NCBI GenBank assembly: GCA_964638035.1
Contig: CAZWXD010000004.1
Span: 85,359-149,358, forward strand
Reading direction: 5' to 3'
Source: JAGGAG01 sp964638035
Lineage (GTDB): Bacteria > Gemmatimonadota > Gemmatimonadetes > Gemmatimonadales > GWC2-71-9
Length of the DNA stretch: 64,000 nt
Shown: positions 9,501 to 18,528 of the stretch, one piece after another
How positions within the stretch are numbered: position 1 is the first letter of the stretch
Layout of the letters: each line of letters begins with the position of its first letter
The notes under the pieces: model-generated
Told to the model about the DNA's origin: nothing
Databases searched by the model: none
What the model saw: the letters and a program-made list of their open reading frames with translations, nothing else
Program-made: the position numbers and the translations under genes

Positions 9501-10881
9501 ACGTTGGCTCGACCGCCTCGTCCAGGATGGTGCGCTTCGTCGCGACGGCGACGTGTTCGTGGCCGACGCGTCCCTCGTGGTGGCGCCGGTCAGCGCGATC
9601 CACGCCGAGCTGGAGTCACTCTTCCAGGACAACCAGCCGCTCCTCCGCTACGTGCGCCATTGCGAAGGGCTCGTGACTGCGGTGCTCAGTGGCCGGGAGA
9701 GTCCCCTGGAGACGCTGTTCCCTGCGGGATCATTCGAGGTCGCTGAGGCGCTGTATGAACGATCCACCACCATGCAGTACGCGAATGCCCTCGTCGCCAG
9801 CGCACTCGGCGCGGTCGTCGCATCGCTGCCGGACGGGCGGGACATCCGGGTGCTGGAAGCTGGTGCCGGGACTGGCGGCACGACCGGAGCGCTACTCGGG
9901 GAGCTCCCACCCGGGCGGGCACACTACGTGTTCACTGACGTTACGGATGGCTTCCTTGGCCGTGCGGCAGAGCGTTTTGGCACGTGGCCGGGGATCCGCT
10001 TTGCCAAGCTCGACCTCGACGAGGATCCAGCGCTGCAGGGGTTCGCTGCGGGCAGTGTTGACGTCATCGTGGCGGCGAACGCCGTGCATGCCTGCCGTGA
10101 CCTGCGTCGCACGCTTGCGTGGCTCCGGACCCTGCTTGCGCCCGGCGGGGTGCTTCTGCTGGTCGAATCCACCACGCACTTTGCGTGGTTCGACATGACA
10201 ACGGGCCTCATCGAGGGCTGGCAACACTTTGCGGACGACTTGCGGGGGAGCAACCCGCTGCTGTCACCCGATGCCTGGGTGCGCGCCTTGCGGGAGGCGG
10301 GATTCCATCAGTCCAGCTACTGGCCGCGCCCCGGCACACCGGCCGATCACCTCGGTCAGCACGTGCTGGTGGCTCAGGCGCCGGGCGCGGCGTCGCCTGC
10401 CGGCGCCCGGCCTGCAGTGTCGCCGGCTTCCGGTGCGCCCACGCCGGGCAGGGCCGAGGGCGCGAACGCCCCGGCCAGCGCGCGTGCCGACCTGGCCGCG
10501 GCCCTGCCGCACGAGCGCCTCGACATTCTGCGCGATGTTGTCCGACGCAATGTGGTCACGGTGCTCCGGCATGATGGCCCGGAACTACCGGGCCGCGGCG
10601 AGCGCCTCATGGACCTTGGCTTCGACTCGCTGATGGCGGTGCAGCTGCGGAACCGCCTGGGCAAGGCACTGGAACTGGAGGCACCCCTCCCGGCCACGCT
10701 CATGTTCGACTACCCGACCATCGACGCCATCGCTGCATTCCTCCTGGCACGGCTTGGCGGGGCCGTCGACGTGCCCCGGATGGGCCCCGATCGTCGGGCG
10801 CCCCTTGCTGCCGAGGCAGTCGCCGCCATGTCGGAGGCCGAGATCGAGGCGTTGCTCCTCGACCGGTTGGGCGGACAGTGA
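6517..10881 (+). CDS. Type I PKS module B: KS-AT-cMT-ACP (non-reducing, methylating)
   Basis: A 1454-residue module starting at the ATG that overlaps the end of module A by 8 bases. AGGGG six bases upstream supports this start. The N-terminus is a short coiled-coil docking segment (about 10-35). KS has Cys207 and His342. AT about 558-860 has Ser653 in GHSLGE, but the selectivity tetrad is FASH, midway between malonyl HAFH and methylmalonyl YASH. A C-methyltransferase follows (about 1040-1290) with SAM motif EAGAGTGG near 1113. The ACP has Ser1371 in GFDSLMAV. There is no KR, DH or ER, so the beta-keto group should remain and the alpha carbon should be methylated. Between AT and cMT (about 910-1040) lies a helical linker typical of PKS methyltransferase regions. 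Confidence 0.94.
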   Translation: MADAARTDQPGAVQRALLEIRELKARLAAAQAARSEPLALTGIALRFPGGANSPADLAELLWAGRDAIEPIPASRWDLSRYLDDDPDAPGKMMTRFGGFLSDVDRFDAEFFGIAPVEAASMDPQQRLILEVAWEALENAGQSPSALNGSRTGVYLGISNNDYGRRIFARPDLIDPWFSPGNAYSVAAGRVSYVLGLQGPAIAVDTACSSSLVALHLAAQGLRAGECDLALVGGVNLVLTPEMNINFSRARMMAPDGRCKTFDAAADGYVRGEGCAMLVLRRLGDALARGDRVLGLVRGTAVNQDGRSGGLTAPNGPAQEAVIRSALAASGVEPGLVGYVEAHGTGTPLGDPIEIGAIGAALGAGRDPARPLLVGSIKTNLGHLEAAAGVAGVIKVALALERRAIPPNLNFRTPNPYIDWASLPIAIPTVVTPWHPIGGRRLAGVSSFGFSGTNAHAVIEEAPEPPATEPPGRDLCLLPLSARDHTALRTLASRYGDALQDDVCLADACHTAGDGRAHFAHRLAVIGQSPSDVRRSLAAWQAGEESPGVVAGLAPAGGPRVAFLYPGQGVQTPGMGRRLYETAPVFRAELDRCAEALEGHLDRPLLGLLFPGTTGASPIDETRYAQPALVAFQVALTALWRSWGVEPVVVMGHSLGELAAAHAAGMLGREDVLRAAAERGRLAHHLPGRGAMAVILAAADVVATAIGGEAGSVAVAAFNGPSNTVISGERDAVERLVDAMKGAGIDARMLRISFASHSPMVEPAVGPFRNVMAGLRWAPPRTALISNLTGDLAGPAELASGDYWTRHMRQPVRFADSIRTMAAQGITHCIEVSPHPVLMGMGAECIPGSSTQWLPSMRRGLDDWQELMASLQVLYCAGAPLDWAGMDAGRRCRRISLPTYPFAGRRHWIDTDNLEPQVPVWDRVGIALDTQAAMGPLDLNASSYPARWDALARLTRATAARSLRELGLFAEPGSQLTLDQCLTAGGIAPAYRHLVGRWLDRLVQDGALRRDGDVFVADASLVVAPVSAIHAELESLFQDNQPLLRYVRHCEGLVTAVLSGRESPLETLFPAGSFEVAEALYERSTTMQYANALVASALGAVVASLPDGRDIRVLEAGAGTGGTTGALLGELPPGRAHYVFTDVTDGFLGRAAERFGTWPGIRFAKLDLDEDPALQGFAAGSVDVIVAANAVHACRDLRRTLAWLRTLLAPGGVLLLVESTTHFAWFDMTTGLIEGWQHFADDLRGSNPLLSPDAWVRALREAGFHQSSYWPRPGTPADHLGQHVLVAQAPGAASPAGARPAVSPASGAPTPGRAEGANAPASARADLAAALPHERLDILRDVVRRNVVTVLRHDGPELPGRGERLMDLGFDSLMAVQLRNRLGKALELEAPLPATLMFDYPTIDAIAAFLLARLGGAVDVPRMGPDRRAPLAAEAVAAMSEAEIEALLLDRLGGQ

Positions 10882-13800
10882 CAACGGAGCGGGCCGACGG
10901 CACACCGGCACTTACGCCGCTCAAGCGGGCATTCCTCGCACTCGAGGAGGCGCGCACCAGGCTCGCAGCACTCGAGTCGGGGCAGTCGGATCCCGTCGCC
11001 ATCATCGGCGTCGGATGCCGCGTGCCCGGCGCCCGGGACCCCGCCGCATTCTGGCGCCTGCTGCTGTCAGGCACCGATGCCACCGGTGAAGTCCCGCCCG
11101 ATCGATGGGATGCTGACGCCTACTACGACCCGGATCCCGAGGCCGAGGGCCGGATCACCACCCGCCGTGGCGGCTTCCTCGATGACGTGGCTGCGTTTGA
11201 TGCCGAGTTCTTCGGGATCGCCCCCCGCGAGGCGCAGGGCCTGGACCCGCAGCAGCGGCTTCTCCTGGAGGTGAGCTGGGAGGCGCTCGAGCACGCCGGT
11301 ATTGCAGCAGACCGGCTTGAGGGTTCCGCAACCGGGGTGTATGTGGGGATGGCGAGCGGCGACTACTCCAATGAACAGATCAGGAGCGGTGACCCGGCGC
11401 TCCTCAACGCGCACTTCACGTCCGGCATTGCCCATAGCATGGGTTCGGGCAGGCTGTCGTACCTGCTGGGGCTCCAGGGGCCGAGTCTCACGATCGATAC
11501 GGCTTGCTCCTCCTCCCTTGTCGCGTTCCACCTCGCGTGTCAGGCACTTCAGGCCGGGGACTGCCGCCTTGCGCTCGCGGGTGGCGTGAACCTGATCCTG
11601 TCGCCGGACCTCGCGATTGCGCTGTCCCACTCCCGAATGCTCGCGCCTGACGGTCGCTGCAAGACCTTCGACGCGGCAGCAGATGGCTTCGCACGCGGTG
11701 AGGGATGCGGCATGGTCGTGCTCAAGCGGCTGCGTGACGCCGTGGCGGAAGGTGATCGCATTCTCGCGGTGATCCGGGGAACCGCCGTGAACCAGGACGG
11801 CCCGAGCAGCGGCCTCACCGCGCCGAACGGCCCGGCACAAGAGGCGGTCATCCGCCAGGCGATCCGCCGCGCCGGCCTCAGACCGCAGGACATCGGCTAC
11901 CTGGAAGCCCATGGCACCGGCACCCAGCTGGGGGACCCGCTCGAGATGGGCGCGCTGGGCAACGTCTTCGGCCCGGGTCGCGACCCGCACTCGCCGCTGG
12001 TCGTGGGCTCGGTGAAGACAAACCTCGGTCACCTGGAGGCGGCGGCCGGGGTCACGGCGGTGATCAAGGTGGTCCTGAGCCTCCAGGCGCGGACTATCCC
12101 TGCGCACCTCAACTTCCGGAATCCGAGCCCCCACATCCCCTGGGACCTGCTTCCGGTACGGGTCCCCACGACAGCAGAGGCGTGGCAGCCCGTGACCGGC
12201 CGCCGCATCGCGGGGGTGAGTTCCTTCGGATTCTCGGGTACGAACGCACATGTGGTGATCGAGGAGGCCCCCGCGGCCACCGGTGCGGAGGGCCCGGACA
12301 GCTCCGCGCGCCCCGCCCACCTCCTTGTCCTGTCGGCGCGCGAGGAGGTCGCCCTGCGCGAACTGGCGAAGCGCCATGGGGCGGCCCTGTCCGCGGACGG
12401 GGCGCCTTCACTGGCGGACGCCTGTCGCACGGCGGCGACGGGACGTGCCCGCTTCCCGTTGCGCGCCGCGATCGTTGCCTCCGGCGTTGAGGGCATGGTG
12501 GCAGGGCTCGAGGCTGTCGCCATTGGAGGCGCCGCGGATGGTGTGCGCGTCGCGCGGGTTGCACGTCCCGACCCGCCCAGGATCGCGTTCCTCTTCACGG
12601 GGCAAGGTGCGCAGTATCCCGGGATGGCCCTCGGGCTCTACGAGACTGCGCCCGCATTCCGCGAGGCGCTGGATCGGTGCGCCCGGAGCCTCGATCCGCT
12701 GCTCGGCCGGTCACTCCTCGGGTTGCTGCAGGATGGGTCCGGGGTGCTCGACGAGACCCGCTATACGCAACCCGTGCTGTTTGCCGTCGAGTATGCGCTC
12801 GCCGAACTCTGGCGCCGCTACGGGATCGAGCCGACCGCGGTGATGGGACACTCGATCGGCGAGTACACTGCGGCGTGTGCCGCGGGCGTGCTGGCACTCG
12901 ATGACGCCCTCAGGCTGGTGGAGGCTCGTGGGAGGCTCATGCAGGCACTTCCAGCGGGCGGGGCGATGTCAGCCATCTTCGCGCCCGAGGAGGCTGTCCG
13001 GTCCGAGATCAGCCGCATGGACGGGCGGGTCGCGATCGCGGCCGTGAACGCGCCGGGGCAGGTGGTCATTTCCGGCGTTGCGGCCGATGTTGCAGCCGTG
13101 AGCGGGCTGTTCACCGCCCGCGGCGTGCGGACCCATGCGCTGCCCGTGTCCCACGCGTTCCATTCGCCCCTTGTCGAGCCGGTACTCGATGAGTTCGAGG
13201 CGGTGGCGGATGGCATTGCGTGGGGCACTCCGCGCACGCGGTTGATATCCAACCTCACTGGTGGCCTGGCCGTGGGGGGCGACCTTGCTAGCCCCTCGTA
13301 CTGGCGTCGGCACATGCGGGGGACCGTTCGCTTCGAGGAAGGCTTGCGCACCCTTGCCTCGCTGCGCCCGGATATCGTGATCGAGGTGGGCCCCCATCCG
13401 ACCCTGCTCGCCTTTGCCGAGGCGACGCTCGGGTCCGGAGGCCCACACCTCGTGCCGACGCTCCGGCGCAATCGGGATGATTGGACTGCGTTGCTCGGGG
13501 CGCTCGGGGCGCTGCACCTGCACGGGGCAAGCGTCGCGTGGCAGCAGGTCCACAACGCGTCGGGCGCACGGGTAGTGGACCTGCCTACCTATCCCTTCCA
13601 GAGGTCGCGGCACTGGTTCATGGCGCGGGACAACCGGGTGGCCAGGGGCGCGCGCCCGGGCCATCCGCTGCTCGGCACGCGCCTCCCATCTCCCCTGCCG
13701 GTGGCCGTGTACGAGTCGGCGATGCGCGCCGACGCCCCGGCATTCCTTGGGGAGCACGTCGTGCAGGGCCACGTGGTGGTGCCGGCCACCGCCTGGCTCG

Positions 13801-16800
13801 AGATCCTCCATGCCGCGGGCACCCAGGCGCTTCCGGGACGGCCGGTGGCGCTGGCCGACGTGACCGTTCAACAGGCGTTGATCGTCGAGGGCACGGCCGA
13901 CGCCCGTCGCGTGCACACAGTCGTGGAGCCCCGGGAGGGTGCCGCCGAACTCCGGATCTCGAGCCAGTCCGCCAGCGCGCCTGCAGGGGATCCTTGGGAC
14001 TGCCATGTCACGGCGCGGGCGGTCGTCGCGCGGCCGGCGGGTGGGGCAACCCTGGCGCGGGCACGGGAGCGGTGTCGCACCCCTATGGACGTCCCTGCGT
14101 TCTACGCGTCGTTCGGCGACCGGGGCCTCGCATTTGGCCCGTCCTTCCACACGGTGAGGGAGCTCTGGCGCGGGGACGGCGAGGCGCTGGGTCGGGTAGC
14201 GCTTGGTGACCCGGACCCGATGGGCGCCGCCGTGGGCATGCACCCCGTGCTGCTGGATGGCTGTGTCCAGGTGCTCGCGGCGGCGTTTTCGCCGGAGGAT
14301 GCCACCTCCCTCTTCCTGCCAGTCGCCATCGGGCGCTTCACGCTGCATGAGCGGGTTGCCGGGCCGTGCTGGAGCCACGCGGCACTCGTGGGCACCGTGG
14401 GCGAGACCGTCGCTGCCAGTGTCAACGTGTTCGACGAAGCCGGCCGCCTCGTCGCCGCCCTGGAGGACGTCCGCCTCAAGCGCGTCTCGGCCGATGCGCT
14501 CACGCGCCTCGGCGGCCGGTGGCTCGATGAGGCGCTGCTCGAAGTGCAGTGGCCCCTGGTCGAGGGCCCCGAGTCCCCGGGGGCCCCGGCCTGGTCCCTT
14601 CCGACCCTCGCCTCGTGCGCCGGTGATGCCTTGGCCGAATCGCGTGCGGCAGCCGGACTCGATGCGTACGATGCCTTCCTGCCCGCGCTCGATGCCCTGT
14701 GCCTCGACTACGTTGAGCAGGCCATGGCCCAGCTGGGATGGCAGCCTGCCCCCGGTGACGTGGTCACTCCCGCGGCGGTGGCCGGGGACCTCGGCGTGGT
14801 GGACCGGCATCGCCGCCTCTTCGCGCGCCTCTTCGAGATCCTCGCCGAGGGGGGCCTGCTCGCCCGCGCCGGGGGTGGCTGGCTGGTCCGGCGCCGGCTC
14901 GCGCTCGGCGGCGACCCCGAAGGGACCCGCGTGGCACTCCTGGCGGCCCACCCGCTCGGCCGCGCTGAGCTGGAGATGACGGGCCGCGCCGGGTCCGGTC
15001 TCGCGGCGGCGCTTCGCGGGAACTGCGACCCGATGGACCTGCTCTTTCCCGCCGGCTCGCTCGACACCGCGGAACGCCTCTACCGCGACAGCCCTCCCGC
15101 TGTCGTGATGAATGGAATGCTGGCGCGGGTCGTCGCGACGGCGCTGGCCACCCCTCCGGCGGGGCGCCCGCTCCGCATCCTCGAGGTCGGTGCCGGAACC
15201 GGCGGTACGACTGCGCACCTGATCCCCCTGCTCGGCCCGAACGCCGTGGACTACATGTTCACGGACGTTGGACCGCTCTTTGTCGCAAGAGCGCGTGAGC
15301 GCTTTGCGGGAGTTCCGGGCATGCAGTTCGGGGTGCTCGACCTGGAGCGGTCCCTGGTCGAGCAGGGTTTCACCCAGGGCCACTACGACCTGGTCATTGC
15401 CTCAAACGTGGTGCACGCTACTCGCGACCTGCGACGGACGCTGACGCGGATCCGTGAGGTCCTGGCGCCGGGCGGACTCCTCGCCCTCCTCGAGGTGACG
15501 GCGCCGCAGCGCTGGTTCGACCTGACCGTTGGCCTCACGCCGGGGTGGTGGGCGTTCGAGGACTCCGACCTGCGGACCGGGTATCCGGCCTTGTCCCGCG
15601 ATCGCTGGCTTGCGCTGCTCGGGGAAACGGGCTTTGCGGCCGCGGCAGCAGTCCCAAACGGCGCAGCGCCGTCAACCGGAGTGCTCGGCCTCCAGGCCCT
15701 CCTGCTGGGCCAGGCGGGGCAGCCGCAGCCCTCGAGCCGTCCCACCTGGCTGGTCTTCGCGGATGGGACCGCCATGCCTTCCCTCGCTGCGGCATTGGGG
15801 CAGCGGGGGGATCGGTGCATCGTTGTCCGCCCCGGTACAGCGTACCACGAGGCGGGAGACGAGGTCATGCTCGATCCCCTCGATCCGACCCAGTACGACC
15901 GCCTGTTCGAGCGGCACCCGGGCAGCTCCCTGAGCGGCGTCATCTTCGGTTGGTCCCTGTCGGCGTCGATTGGCAGCCACTCGGCATCCCCGGTGGCTGC
16001 GCACGCCTCCGGCTTCCTGGCCGCGACCCATGCCGCACAGGCGCTCCTGCGTGGGAAGGAGGTTCCCCGGCTCTGGCTCATCACCCGTGGCGGGCAATGG
16101 GTCACGCCGGATGACCAGGCACTCGAGCCCCTTCAGGCGCCGGTCTGGGGCCTCGCGCGCTCGCTGCTGCTCGAGCACCCCGAACTGGGCGTGACCGCAG
16201 TGGACCTGGATCCTGCCGGGGTAAGTGAAGACGTCGCCGGCCTCGTGGACTTGCTGGATCGGCCGCCCACGGACCCCCAGGTCGCGCTTCGTGGCGGCCG
16301 ACTCCGCGCGGCGCGGCTGGCTCGTCACCGTGCCCCCGCCGCCGTTGCCCAAGGTCCATGGCGCCTCGTCGCCCCGCACCAGACCTTGGAACGGATGGAA
16401 CGGGTGCCGATGGAGCGTTCCCTGCCCGGACCCGGCTGCGTGGAGATCGAGGTGGAGGCCACCGGGCTCAACTTCAAGGACGTCCTCAACGCACTCGGCA
16501 TGTACCCGGGTGATCCTGGCCCGCTGGGGGGCGAGTGCGCCGGGCGCATCGTCGCCGTGGGGTCCGAGGTCGACCACCTCCACCAGGGTGATGAGGTGGT
16601 GGCCCTGGCACCGGGTTGTTTCGCATCGCATGTCCTCGCGCACGCCGACTTCGTGCTGCCCCGTCCGCCACAGGTGGGCGTGGCTGAGGCGGCAACCCTG
16701 CCTATCGCATTCCTGACGGGCCGCTTCGCGCTCGAGCACGTCGCTGGTCTGCGTGCCGGCGAGACCGTCCTCATCCATGCTGCCGCCGGCGGGGTCGGCA

Positions 16801-18527
16801 TGGCGGCGGTGCGCATCGCACAGCGGATCGGAGCCGAGGTCCATGCCACCGCTGGCGCACCCTGGAAGCGGGACCTGCTGCGTGCCATGGGTGTGAGACA
16901 TGTCCACGATTCGCGGTCCACCAGCTTCGCCGACGGCATCCTCGCCGCGACCGCCGGGAAGGGCGTGGACGTCGTGCTCAACTCGCTGGCCGGAGAGATG
17001 CTTGACGCCAGCTTCCGCGTGCTTGCGCGCGGGGGCCGCTTCGTGGAGCTCGGCAAGCGCGGCCTGTGGAGCAGGGAGCGCGTGGCCAGCCTGGGCCTCG
17101 GGCACCAGTACCATGTGGTCGACTGGGGCGAGACGATGCAGCGGGATCCCGCCCTCATCCGCTCGCTGTTCGTGGCGGTGCTCGCCGACGCAGCGGGCGG
17201 GTCGCTTCAACCCCTCCCGCGGCATGCGTTCCCGGTGGAGCAATGCGCTGGTGCGTTCCGCTTCATGTCGCGCGCCCGTCACGTGGGTCGGATCGTGGTG
17301 CGGCAGCAGCGGGCGGGCCAGGCCATCACGGTGTCGCCCCAGGGTACCTACCTCATCACCGGCGGCCTCACCGGCCTCGGACTCGCCGCGGCGCGGCGCC
17401 TGGCGGAGCGTGGTGCCGGTCGCATCGTGCTCATCGGACGGCGCGGAGTCCCGGCGGCTTCGCGCACCGAGGTCGAGGCGCTTGGCCGCCTGACGCTGGT
17501 GGAGACCGAAGCCCTCGACGCGTCGAATGAGGCCGGGATGTCCGCGCTCCTCGAGCGCCTCCGGAAGGACGGGCCCCCGCTCCGGGGCGTCATCCATTCC
17601 GCGGGCGTCGTGGCCGATGCGGCCTTCCTCTCCCAGGACGCGGCGTCGGTGGGGGCGGTATTCGCGCCCAAGGTCGTCGGTGCATCACTGCTCGACCGGC
17701 TCACGCGGGCCGATGCGCTCGATTTCTTCGTGCTCTTCTCCTCGGTTGCGGGCATGCTCGGGTCGGCCGGCCAGGCCAACCATGCCGGCGCCAACGCCTT
17801 CCTCGACCTGCTCGCGGCTCGTCGGCGATCCGAGGGCCTGCCGGGGTTGTCTATTGCCTGGGGGCCATGGTCCGACGTGGGCGCGGCCGCCGACCGCGGG
17901 CTGGCGGCACGGCTGGCGGAACTCGGGCTCGGCACTGTGACACCGGGGCAGGGCCTGCAGGCGCTTGAGCGCGTGATGGGCGAGGAGCTTGTCCAGGTTG
18001 CCGTGCAACCGGCGGACTGGCACACGGTGCTCGAGCGACAGCCTCGCCGCGCGGCACTGCTCGGCGTGCTGGCGTCACGGTCTGCCGCGGTAAGCCCATC
18101 CCTGCCCGGTGCGGGGACGCGGCGCGCGCTGCGCGAGGAGGTCGCCCTGGTGCCCGCAGGACGCGTGCGCCCGGTCATCGCAGCCTTCGTCCGTGAGATG
18201 GCGCTCAACGCGCTCGGGCTCGACCAGGCCCGCGTGCTGGATCCTGCGACGCCGCTGGGCGACCTTGGCCTGGACTCCCTTCTCTCAGTCGAGCTCCGCA
18301 ACACGCTCGGCACGGCCATCGGGAAGCCCCTCCCGGCCACGCTGCTCTTCGACCACCCCACGGTCGATGCGCTGACCGACGTCCTCGTCCGGGAGCTCGG
18401 CCTCGAGGGGGCCACCAGACCAGGCCCCTCCTCGGCGCCCGCCCCCGGCGGTGTCCTCGAGGTGATCGAAGACCTGACCGACGAAGAGGTCGACCGTCGG
18501 CTGGCTTTGCGGTCGAGGCAGCGCTGA
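10878..18527 (+). CDS. Type I PKS module C: KS-AT-DH-cMT-ER-KR-ACP
   Basis: A 2549-residue highly reducing, methylating module. KS has Cys210 and His345. AT about 568-865 has Ser659 in GHSIGE and a classical malonyl tetrad HAFH (759-762). DH about 927-1210 has His960 in HxxxGxxxxP and Asp1127 in DGCVQ. cMT about 1280-1600 has EVGAGTGG near 1436. A KR structural subdomain spans about 1610-1840. ER about 1850-2140 has AAAGGVG near 1968. KR about 2155-2330 has TGGLTGLG. The ACP has Ser2467 in GLDSLLSV. In the KR the usual Tyr of the YxxxN motif is His (QANHAGANAF), so activity is uncertain. If the KR works, the unit is alpha-methyl and fully saturated; if not, DH and ER would have no substrate. 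The start is GTG, overlapping the module B stop as GTGA. Confidence 0.94.
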   Translation: MTTERADGTPALTPLKRAFLALEEARTRLAALESGQSDPVAIIGVGCRVPGARDPAAFWRLLLSGTDATGEVPPDRWDADAYYDPDPEAEGRITTRRGGFLDDVAAFDAEFFGIAPREAQGLDPQQRLLLEVSWEALEHAGIAADRLEGSATGVYVGMASGDYSNEQIRSGDPALLNAHFTSGIAHSMGSGRLSYLLGLQGPSLTIDTACSSSLVAFHLACQALQAGDCRLALAGGVNLILSPDLAIALSHSRMLAPDGRCKTFDAAADGFARGEGCGMVVLKRLRDAVAEGDRILAVIRGTAVNQDGPSSGLTAPNGPAQEAVIRQAIRRAGLRPQDIGYLEAHGTGTQLGDPLEMGALGNVFGPGRDPHSPLVVGSVKTNLGHLEAAAGVTAVIKVVLSLQARTIPAHLNFRNPSPHIPWDLLPVRVPTTAEAWQPVTGRRIAGVSSFGFSGTNAHVVIEEAPAATGAEGPDSSARPAHLLVLSAREEVALRELAKRHGAALSADGAPSLADACRTAATGRARFPLRAAIVASGVEGMVAGLEAVAIGGAADGVRVARVARPDPPRIAFLFTGQGAQYPGMALGLYETAPAFREALDRCARSLDPLLGRSLLGLLQDGSGVLDETRYTQPVLFAVEYALAELWRRYGIEPTAVMGHSIGEYTAACAAGVLALDDALRLVEARGRLMQALPAGGAMSAIFAPEEAVRSEISRMDGRVAIAAVNAPGQVVISGVAADVAAVSGLFTARGVRTHALPVSHAFHSPLVEPVLDEFEAVADGIAWGTPRTRLISNLTGGLAVGGDLASPSYWRRHMRGTVRFEEGLRTLASLRPDIVIEVGPHPTLLAFAEATLGSGGPHLVPTLRRNRDDWTALLGALGALHLHGASVAWQQVHNASGARVVDLPTYPFQRSRHWFMARDNRVARGARPGHPLLGTRLPSPLPVAVYESAMRADAPAFLGEHVVQGHVVVPATAWLEILHAAGTQALPGRPVALADVTVQQALIVEGTADARRVHTVVEPREGAAELRISSQSASAPAGDPWDCHVTARAVVARPAGGATLARARERCRTPMDVPAFYASFGDRGLAFGPSFHTVRELWRGDGEALGRVALGDPDPMGAAVGMHPVLLDGCVQVLAAAFSPEDATSLFLPVAIGRFTLHERVAGPCWSHAALVGTVGETVAASVNVFDEAGRLVAALEDVRLKRVSADALTRLGGRWLDEALLEVQWPLVEGPESPGAPAWSLPTLASCAGDALAESRAAAGLDAYDAFLPALDALCLDYVEQAMAQLGWQPAPGDVVTPAAVAGDLGVVDRHRRLFARLFEILAEGGLLARAGGGWLVRRRLALGGDPEGTRVALLAAHPLGRAELEMTGRAGSGLAAALRGNCDPMDLLFPAGSLDTAERLYRDSPPAVVMNGMLARVVATALATPPAGRPLRILEVGAGTGGTTAHLIPLLGPNAVDYMFTDVGPLFVARARERFAGVPGMQFGVLDLERSLVEQGFTQGHYDLVIASNVVHATRDLRRTLTRIREVLAPGGLLALLEVTAPQRWFDLTVGLTPGWWAFEDSDLRTGYPALSRDRWLALLGETGFAAAAAVPNGAAPSTGVLGLQALLLGQAGQPQPSSRPTWLVFADGTAMPSLAAALGQRGDRCIVVRPGTAYHEAGDEVMLDPLDPTQYDRLFERHPGSSLSGVIFGWSLSASIGSHSASPVAAHASGFLAATHAAQALLRGKEVPRLWLITRGGQWVTPDDQALEPLQAPVWGLARSLLLEHPELGVTAVDLDPAGVSEDVAGLVDLLDRPPTDPQVALRGGRLRAARLARHRAPAAVAQGPWRLVAPHQTLERMERVPMERSLPGPGCVEIEVEATGLNFKDVLNALGMYPGDPGPLGGECAGRIVAVGSEVDHLHQGDEVVALAPGCFASHVLAHADFVLPRPPQVGVAEAATLPIAFLTGRFALEHVAGLRAGETVLIHAAAGGVGMAAVRIAQRIGAEVHATAGAPWKRDLLRAMGVRHVHDSRSTSFADGILAATAGKGVDVVLNSLAGEMLDASFRVLARGGRFVELGKRGLWSRERVASLGLGHQYHVVDWGETMQRDPALIRSLFVAVLADAAGGSLQPLPRHAFPVEQCAGAFRFMSRARHVGRIVVRQQRAGQAITVSPQGTYLITGGLTGLGLAAARRLAERGAGRIVLIGRRGVPAASRTEVEALGRLTLVETEALDASNEAGMSALLERLRKDGPPLRGVIHSAGVVADAAFLSQDAASVGAVFAPKVVGASLLDRLTRADALDFFVLFSSVAGMLGSAGQANHAGANAFLDLLAARRRSEGLPGLSIAWGPWSDVGAAADRGLAARLAELGLGTVTPGQGLQALERVMGEELVQVAVQPADWHTVLERQPRRAALLGVLASRSAAVSPSLPGAGTRRALREEVALVPAGRVRPVIAAFVREMALNALGLDQARVLDPATPLGDLGLDSLLSVELRNTLGTAIGKPLPATLLFDHPTVDALTDVLVRELGLEGATRPGPSSAPAPGGVLEVIEDLTDEEVDRRLALRSRQR

Positions 18528-18528
18528 C

